A stretch of 47,043 nt of DNA, from positions 1 to 47,043 of the forward strand of contig CABSLA010000012.1 of NCBI GenBank assembly GCA_902478545.1, in the 5' to 3' direction. The DNA is from an uncultured Collinsella sp. Its GTDB lineage: Bacteria; Actinomycetota; Coriobacteriia; Coriobacteriales; Coriobacteriaceae. Positions within the stretch are counted from its first letter, which is position 1. Every line of letters begins with the position of its first letter. The notes below the pieces were generated by a model. That model was given only the letters and a program-made list of their open reading frames with translations, was not told where the DNA came from and did not search any database. Positions 41,415 through 47,043 of this stretch are shown one piece after another. A program made the position numbers and the translations under genes.

Positions 41415-42716
41415 CTAACTGATAGGAACTTCAATTCTAGATCGTGCTATACAAACGCCGTTCCTAACCGCATAGCACTCGACATAATGTGGGCCAACAA
41501 AATCAGTCCTCTCGTCATGGAAGCCATCTTTATTGCCACGTTGAATTTCGCCTCGGATGCAGTTTCTCTGAAATGCCGCTTCACCGCGGTTGCGAACTTT
41601 CCAGTAAAAAGTGCAATCCCTAAAAGAAGCAGCATTGACAACAAAGAAGTGAAGCGAACGCCTTCGTAGCAAAGGACAATGCCTAGACAACATATCCCTA
41701 AGTAATGAGGGTCTAAATCCACGCTGTATAACTTCGCAATCGATATCCATCGAACGACGAATGTCAACCTTAAATATATCCTCGACAAATCGCTCCTCAA
41801 TGGCCACGCCATACTTGGAAGCAAATTGGGCTTCTTCACTATCGGAAGAACCATCGACAACAGCTTCGGAAAACGACTTTCCAAATAAATCAATGAGAAC
41901 TTGCTCTTTTTCATCAGAACTAGTGGCATCGATTAGTTTTCCATGAGCTTTCTTGGCTTTTGGTACAAACGCCCCATTGTCATCATTCGTAACCCGTTGG
42001 TTGCTGCCCAGAGCATGCCAAAAAGATTGTTCGCGATCTTGCTCGGACAAAAATTTAAAGAGGTCGGACAAGAGATCATACGGGTCGCTGGAACGGTCTT
42101 TCTGGTTATAAAAACTATTAACAAGAGTATCGATGAGCAGGCCCTTAAAATGAAATCCAAGAGTATTTTTCCATACCCTTAGAGCATTGCAGAGCCTTTT
42201 GCCATCTCCATCGGTCCTTTCAAATAGAACAGAACAGGCATCTTGCTCAGGAATAGGATCCGTCTTTTTCCAAGACCCACCATCATTTGAATCGGGATAT
42301 TTAAACGATCCGTCGTCCTGCTCAAAAGCAGGAACCAAATCAATCGAATAAAACCTATCTGTGAAATTAATCACTACAGCTTGTCCGTCACCTTTTATGT
42401 CAGTCTTGGGGTAACGGTTTTTAATCGTATTTTTGACTTCTTGGAGAAGCGCTGACTGCCCATTAGAGTCATAGGCATTGAATCTCGTATAGACTTCCTG
42501 TGGCAACACAAACAAAAGGTCAAGATCACTAGTTTCGGAAACAGCAGTTTGCCGACCAACTGACCCAACCACGAGACAATGGTCATCGACAGAATCCGAA
42601 CCGTAGTATTTTTTGTTCAATAATTTCGTCAGTGATTCAATCGACGATTGATACTCGCTCAATGAATCTAACGAAATTGAATCGAAGAAATTCTCAAAAG
42701 ATTGTTTTTCATCCAT
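41415..42716 (-). CDS. CBASS CD-NTase (SMODS nucleotidyltransferase with AGS-C sensor domain)
   Basis: 433-residue cGAS/DncV-like nucleotidyltransferase. The active site is intact: GS at 51-52 in VVGSVGRQT, Asp64 and Asp66 in SDLDLLFVLP, and a third Asp near 126 in FYSIDLVPAF. The C-terminal 80 residues match the AGS-C sensor pattern: CTFYWKVRNRGEAA, then CIRGEIQRG, then GPHYVECYAVRNGVCIARS. Such enzymes make cyclic oligonucleotides on phage infection. It follows the SLATT gene by 15 bases with a GAAGGG site. The region is AT-richer than the core genes, which suggests acquisition. Confidence 0.92.
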   Translation of the reverse strand: MDEKQSFENFFDSISLDSLSEYQSSIESLTKLLNKKYYGSDSVDDHCLVVGSVGRQTAVSETSDLDLLFVLPQEVYTRFNAYDSNGQSALLQEVKNTIKNRYPKTDIKGDGQAVVINFTDRFYSIDLVPAFEQDDGSFKYPDSNDGGSWKKTDPIPEQDACSVLFERTDGDGKRLCNALRVWKNTLGFHFKGLLIDTLVNSFYNQKDRSSDPYDLLSDLFKFLSEQDREQSFWHALGSNQRVTNDDNGAFVPKAKKAHGKLIDATSSDEKEQVLIDLFGKSFSEAVVDGSSDSEEAQFASKYGVAIEERFVEDIFKVDIRRSMDIDCEVIQRGFRPSLLRDMLSRHCPLLRRRSLHFFVVNAASFRDCTFYWKVRNRGEAAFQRNCIRGEIQRGNKDGFHDERTDFVGPHYVECYAVRNGVCIARSRIEVPIS

Positions 42717-42731
42717 GCTGGTTCCCTTCAG

Positions 42732-43301
42732 TTATCTAACCAAATCCCTCAATCCGACAGGGAGTATCTGTTCTATCTCCACCGGAGAAAACCCACAGTT
42801 ACCTGCCTCAATGCTTTCACGGGCCTTTGAATAAGCTTTGGGATTTGTCATAGGGCTTTTTGCGTAAATTGAAGCAACTTCCTTTTGAAGAGAATCGCGA
42901 CGAGACCTGATTTCCGCCAAATCAAATGAGCGGCTGTCGGCAAGAAGTGATAGATACCCCTGAAGAATCACCCAAATTGCATCTGCGGTGGCGCCATGAC
43001 AATTCGCCCTCTCGCTCAAGTTTGCCCCTTTAAGATAAATTGTTATTGCTAGACTGACCACAGATAGGCCGGCGGCAGCCAGCGCCGCAATTTCCATTCC
43101 AGATAGCCAAATACCTACAAAGCCACAAGCGGAAACCGATGTCAAAACAGTCTGTATTACGGACAAACGGTTGTTGAGTCCGTTGGCGTTGTCTGCCGCA
43201 ACGAGCTGCGTCTTATACGTATACAAAAGATTTGCATAAGCCTCAGCTATTTGCAGTAAGAGGCTGTGCCTTTCTTCAAACTCTTCAGCGGTTGTTTCCA
43301 T
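42732..43301 (-). CDS. SLATT-domain membrane effector
   Basis: 189-residue protein with two adjacent membrane helices (about 47-67 and 70-90) followed by a cytoplasmic helical region, the SLATT (SMODS and SLOG-associating 2TM) layout. SLATT proteins are predicted effectors that open or damage the membrane when a cyclic nucleotide is sensed. Located directly before the CD-NTase in the same direction, with a GGAGG site 6 bases before the ATG. No E1/E2, JAB or HORMA/TRIP13 genes accompany it, so this is a minimal two-gene CBASS. Confidence 0.87.
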   Translation of the reverse strand: METTAEEFEERHSLLLQIAEAYANLLYTYKTQLVAADNANGLNNRLSVIQTVLTSVSACGFVGIWLSGMEIAALAAAGLSVVSLAITIYLKGANLSERANCHGATADAIWVILQGYLSLLADSRSFDLAEIRSRRDSLQKEVASIYAKSPMTNPKAYSKARESIEAGNCGFSPVEIEQILPVGLRDLVR

Positions 43302-43408
43302 TGCTATCCTCCAAACAGTCAGTGTTTTTCTAAAAGGATAGGACGCCGCGAGGACAAAAAATATCGCACAATAAGGCAGACATTAACCCCGAGATTCGAG
43401 TACCAGAA

Positions 43409-44086
43409 GTGAGCCATATGCATAGCCCCATTGATAGCGAAAGCTACGTCAAGCCCATCCTTGGCAGGACCAAAATCGATATCTGGGAGTGTTATGCGAG
43501 ACATGTTCTGCAATTTATCGATAGCAACAAATATGGCAATTTGGCTTACAGCGACAAACCGGATCTGATCGATCGGGCGCAGTCCCTAGGCATCGAGGTA
43601 ACAGCTTCCCAATCGCAAGACAGCAGAAAGGCAGAATCCCTCTATTCCAAACTCCTATACGAGAATGATTCTTCTCAGGAAAAACGTCGAGTCGAACTTA
43701 TTGAGCAATGTGGAGCGCATTTCGAAAAAGAAGTCCTGTATGGCCCAAATAGTTCTGATTCGTTCGAGCCGGTTATTGAGGCTCTTCGCAAAAAGCTGGA
43801 CAGACTCGACTCTGGTGACTACGAAACCGTTAGGAGAAACGAGTTGTTTGTCAGGTCCAATATTCTTGCTGACGCGGAAATGCTTCGCGAAGCGCTCTCC
43901 AACATGAAAAAAGAGTCCAGTGATCACTCATGCCACTTCGCATCTGTTATCGTCTCGGTCCCTGGATACAATTACGTTTTCGACCTCGATGCATCGACAT
44001 GCGTATCTCTTGAATTCGAATATGAAGACCAGCATCGTATTGCTCGTGAAGCAAACAAGGAAGTGAACATCGCACAGTCAAGCTGA
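43409..44086 (+). CDS. Unrecognised protein, possibly nuclease-like, divergent from CBASS
   Basis: 225-residue soluble protein not assigned to a known family. Near residues 48-66 it reads SDKPDLIDRAQSLGIEVTAS: an Asp (D52) about ten residues before Glu-Val-Thr (E63-T65) in a predicted strand. That layout recalls the PD-(D/E)xK nuclease core with a variant last residue. The following helix SQDSRKAESLYSKL and a late VIVSVPGYNYVFDLDAS strand-turn are the other clear features. It is transcribed away from the SLATT-CD-NTase pair with a 107-base gap, so it is probably a separate or accessory defence gene. The start is GTG 43409 or ATG 43418; neither has a strong ribosome binding site. Confidence 0.6.
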   Translation: MSHMHSPIDSESYVKPILGRTKIDIWECYARHVLQFIDSNKYGNLAYSDKPDLIDRAQSLGIEVTASQSQDSRKAESLYSKLLYENDSSQEKRRVELIEQCGAHFEKEVLYGPNSSDSFEPVIEALRKKLDRLDSGDYETVRRNELFVRSNILADAEMLREALSNMKKESSDHSCHFASVIVSVPGYNYVFDLDASTCVSLEFEYEDQHRIAREANKEVNIAQSS

Positions 44087-44317
44087 GGCGTGCCACTATA
44101 ACCGATCTACTAGCAGACCATTTCGTAGCGGGTCGGAATATAGCACCCGAAGCTCTTTGCTGCGCAAGCGTTAACGTCCTAATGAGCCAGCACACCCAAG
44201 CGGCGCAGGTCCACGTCAATCCGGCACGAAGGTTCTGAGAATATCCCTTATCTTGGCAATGAGAAACCGGGGCGCACAAGGCGGCCCGGGGCACCTCCAC
44301 CCAAGAAAGGATCCGCT

Positions 44318-44986
44318 ATGCTCAAAGACGGCATCGCATACCTACTCAAGTTCGCACCCAAGGAAGCCTACATAGACAACTTGATTACCGGTCGTCTCTA
44401 CATGAACGCGGCCGGCTACTACCAAGGCCTGCCTGGCGAGCAGGGCGATCCACTCGAGGCGTCCATGGCTCCCGGGTGTGCCTCTACGGATATACCTGCC
44501 TGCCCATCTACTGCATGTACACGGTCCGCGAGAACGATATCGTCGACAACGCCGTGAAAATCCCGATGCGAATGATCCAGGAGTTCGGGTGCGCGGACGG
44601 GTGGGTCGGCATTGTACAGTACGACAGCTTCGCGTGCCTCGCCGACAGGCACATCGCCGACGGCGGGAACATCTACGCCCACGGCCCCATCTCCTATGGC
44701 GTCCCCGGGCCAAAACTGATACGCGAGATCTTTGAGGGCATCCCGCACAATCTCGTTATCAAAACGCCCAAGTACGCATATCAGAAGGAGTATCGAATCA
44801 TCGGGTCGCGACCGGTCGAATGTCGCCTTTTACCAGACGAGAATCACCTTGACTGCAGAATTGAAGATACGGCCATACAGAGCTTGACCTATGCAGCAAC
44901 CTCGCGGACTTTTCATGGAAGGTCTCGGTGGCGAGTCTCGAAGAGGCGCAAGGCGGCCTCATGCTGGAGTTGCCGCATCAGGCATA
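44318..44986 (+). pseudogene. Decayed gene with two frameshifts
   Basis: Reading 44318 onward gives MLKDGIAYLLKFAPKEAYID and LITGRLYMNAAGYYQGLPGE. Near 44472 the sense continues in another frame as CLYGYTCLPIYCMYTVREND and later YDSFACLADRHIADGG, YGVPGPKLIREIFEG and NLVIKTPKYAYQKEYRIIG. Near 44900 it shifts again to NLADFSWKVSVASLEEAQGG and stops at 44986. Joined, the three parts make a coherent protein of about 220 residues. I recall a family of unassigned proteins with the LKFAP...GRLYMN start near mobile and defence genes, but no function is known. A GAAAGGA site precedes the ATG. Confidence 0.7.
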
Positions 44987-45179
44987 GCCAACGAAGCACG
45001 AGCCCGAGCGCCACCGGGGACTAAAGTGGGGCCACCGCCCCTCCCCTCCCCAACCTTCCCCAGAAAGTTCACTGATGTTGACTTTTATTCCCGTAAAATA
45101 AACCCCAACAAAATATGTGCGGAGTGCTGGCCTGGAGCCGCCTTCGGACCCTGTTGGCTGCTCACCGAGAGGCTCCGCT

Positions 45180-46355
45180 ATGAAACGACCCCTTTACTAC
45201 CTGCTCTGCGCGATCGCGTGCACGTCCATGGTCGGCGCGACGATGCCCATGGCAGCCATCGCGGAGGCCATACAGCCTCGGGCAACAGCCGAGCAGCAGG
45301 CACAAGCCGACGCCACGAGCAGCGACACAGGCAAGGCCGAAGACGGCGCCATCACAAATGCGACAGCAGACACCGCAGAGGACAGCACCGCAACATCCAC
45401 CGGCACCAGCGCAGTCAGCACGGAAAGCGCTGACGGCACCGCCGCCACGCCCGACACCCCCACCCCATCCCTGCGAGCCCGCACCAACCCCACGCCCGCG
45501 GCAATCTCCACCACGTCACAAACCACCTACGCCCACTCCGCCACCGCAAGCCAAAACGGCGTCACCTTCACCGTCTCGTGGAACGACGCCCCCGCGGGCA
45601 CCGCGACGACCTTCCACGTAACCCAAGCCAACGGCTCGTCCCAGGCCAAGGCGCGCATGGACGTGCCCACCTATTGGGACGGCGGCAGCCAGGAGAGCGT
45701 CTGCGACCCGTCGCGCCCGGCATGGGCCAGCTACTACAGCCTGGGCGCTGCGGGCCACGACTTTACCTTTGACTTCACGGCATCGGGCACGTACCGCATC
45801 TACTTCTACTTTATGGACAACGACAGAAACGACCCCCAAAACGACAAGGGGATCTACTACCTGCGCGCCACGGCGGAGGTGACCGTAAACGACGCCGCCC
45901 GCCCGAGCGTCACGCAGATCGTCAACAGCGCCGTGGCCCAGTGCAGGCAAGAGACAAACGGCTCGGAATACGACATGGCGCCGTGGCTCCACGACTGGAC
46001 GCTCGACCAGCTGGAGTACGACCACAGCCTCAACTGGTGCTCGGCCGAAAGCGGCCTCACGCGCCACCAGGGCACCTGCGAGAGCTACCAGCGCATCTAC
46101 TCCAAGCTCCTTAACGCAGCGGGCATCGCCAACGGCCGCATCACCGGCAACGGCCACACCTGGAACGCCGTAAAGATCGACGGCAAATGGTGCCAGATGG
46201 ACCTAATCTGGAACGACACCAGCGACAACTGGTACGGAGACCTGGACCAGCGCCATCTGTACTTTGGCCCGACCGACGAGCTCATGGCAATCGCCCACTC
46301 CGACCACACGGCAAACTACCAGAAGGACGGCTACGCCTACCGCTCGACCGGGTAG
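45180..46355 (+). CDS. Secreted transglutaminase-like cysteine protease/crosslinker
   Basis: 391-residue exported protein. Residues 1-30 form a signal peptide (MKRPLYYLLCAIACTSMVGA and on to an Ala-rich cleavage region). A Thr/Ala/Asp-rich linker (about 35-105) leads to a beta-sandwich region (about 115-225). The C-terminal transglutaminase-like core shows the triad: Cys in HQGTCESYQRIYSKLLNAAG, His in GNGHTWNAVKIDGKW, Asp in MDLIWNDTSD. No LPxTG or cell-wall repeat is visible, so it is probably secreted. Substrate is unknown. The ATG at 45180 has GAGAGG upstream; a longer frame to 45117 gives no signal peptide. Confidence 0.82.
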   Translation: MKRPLYYLLCAIACTSMVGATMPMAAIAEAIQPRATAEQQAQADATSSDTGKAEDGAITNATADTAEDSTATSTGTSAVSTESADGTAATPDTPTPSLRARTNPTPAAISTTSQTTYAHSATASQNGVTFTVSWNDAPAGTATTFHVTQANGSSQAKARMDVPTYWDGGSQESVCDPSRPAWASYYSLGAAGHDFTFDFTASGTYRIYFYFMDNDRNDPQNDKGIYYLRATAEVTVNDAARPSVTQIVNSAVAQCRQETNGSEYDMAPWLHDWTLDQLEYDHSLNWCSAESGLTRHQGTCESYQRIYSKLLNAAGIANGRITGNGHTWNAVKIDGKWCQMDLIWNDTSDNWYGDLDQRHLYFGPTDELMAIAHSDHTANYQKDGYAYRSTG

Positions 46356-46365
46356 TGTCGCGATA

Positions 46366-47022
46366 GTTGGTGTAATGGACACTTTGCCCCCTGCATCCAG
46401 GATCCGGAATCTATCGATATCCTAGGCCGTCTCCACGCCGTCAGCAAGCTCCAGGCTGGATTCGACCATCTTCCTGTCGGTCTTTCCCAGCTCGGCCCAG
46501 TCATGACAGCCCAAGGCGCCCCTCCGGAGCTCCGCGTCGTGCATCTCGGCCATCTTCCTCTCCGAAAAGTAGCGTGAGCCGGCCCATGTCTCGGCCTGGT
46601 CGCACATGACGGCTCCCACGAGCCTGAGCAGCGAACTCTCCGACGGGAAAACCTGCGCCACGCGCGAGTCGCGTTTGGTTTCCCTTTTGGCGCGCTCCCG
46701 CAAGTTGTTGGTGCGCAGGCGCTTCCAGTGCGACGGTGGGAAGTCCAGGTGCGCTAGCGCGTCAGGCTCCGCCTCCTCGAGCGCCCTTGCCGCCCCCAGG
46801 CAGCACCCCACCAGCATCTCGCACGCCGCGTGGTACATGGCCACGGCGGTGGCGGCGTACCTGGCGCGGAAGACCGAAGAGAAGATGCTGGCCCACGCGG
46901 CGCCTCAGCTGCCAGGAGCCGGCCTCGCGCATGCAGTCGCGCATCGCTGCTAGGCCGCCCCCCTGGAAGACCTCGCCTATGGCCCTGAGATCGCGTCGAA
47001 AATGTTGGTGTAAGGGTGACGC
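46366..47022. repeat. Two same-orientation copies of an IS-end-like sequence
   Basis: GTTGGTGTAATGGACAC at about 46370 and GTTGGTGTAAGGGTGACGC at about 47006 share GTTGGTGTAA in direct, not inverted, orientation. They may be ends of related IS256-type elements brought together by deletion. Confidence 0.35.
46422..46844 (-). pseudogene. IS256-family (mutator) transposase, C-terminal remnant
   Basis: The frame holds the end of an IS256-type transposase: DALAHLDFPPSHWKRLRTNN, LRERAKRETKRDSRVAQVFP and the following SESSLLRLVGAVM. Upstream, toward the window edge, another frame gives GLAAMRDCMREAGSWQ, resembling the earlier GL...WQ stretch, but a stop and frame break separate them and the DDE catalytic core is missing. 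The copy is therefore probably dead. The element's other end lies outside the window. The 46845-47043 stretch holds only these broken remains. Confidence 0.75.
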
Positions 47023-47043
47023 CCTAGCGCCCGTTTAACGAAG

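Overview
The window is a high-GC chromosomal segment that looks like Collinsella or a close relative (Coriobacteriia, Actinomycetota). This rests on overall gene order, codon use, the style of the intergenic palindromes and resemblance to remembered proteins; no search was run. Almost every housekeeping gene lies on the minus strand, so operons read from high to low coordinates. Many long plus-strand frames over these genes are GC-driven shadows.

Region 1 (1-5.5 kb): asp23-like - fakA/yloV - recG - rsmD - coaD, tightly packed. Region 2 (5.57-5.97 kb): three identical tRNA-Asn(GTT) genes in 109-bp tandem units with a clear promoter and terminator. Region 3 (6.1-17.7 kb): rimP-nusA-infB-rbfA-nrnA-truB-ribF-dnaG, then rpoD. 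The usual translation operon runs without a break, through 4- and 8-base start/stop overlaps, into the dnaG-rpoD pair. Its leader holds a textbook intrinsic terminator between a good promoter and the rimP ribosome binding site. Region 4 (17.8-22.8 kb): leuS, guaB and a divergent ModE-like winged-helix regulator, with long palindromic elements between them. Region 5 (22.9-28.2 kb): a degenerate Cys/Met-family PLP enzyme behind a sucrose cluster (LacI-type regulator, PTS EIIBC, GH32 hydrolase) with three LacI/cre-type operators.

Region 6 (28.4-39.6 kb): a Gram-positive-type Pel exopolysaccharide operon: pelD-like (split by a frameshift), pelE-like, pelA-type deacetylase, pelF and pelG. It continues through overlapping genes into a CotH-like lipoprotein, a VTC polyphosphate-polymerase-like protein and a DUF4956 membrane protein. 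This suggests a cell-surface system that couples polysaccharide export to a further, unknown polymer or modification step.

Region 7 (39.7-45.0 kb): an AT-richer defence island. It holds an MqsR-MqsA-SecB-like toxin-antitoxin-chaperone module with two perfect palindromic operators, a structured non-coding stretch, a two-gene CBASS (CD-NTase with an AGS-C sensor domain plus a SLATT membrane effector), a divergent unrecognised protein with a possible nuclease-like motif, and a decayed gene with two frameshifts. Region 8 (45.1-47.0 kb): a secreted transglutaminase-like protein and an IS256-family transposase remnant at the window edge.
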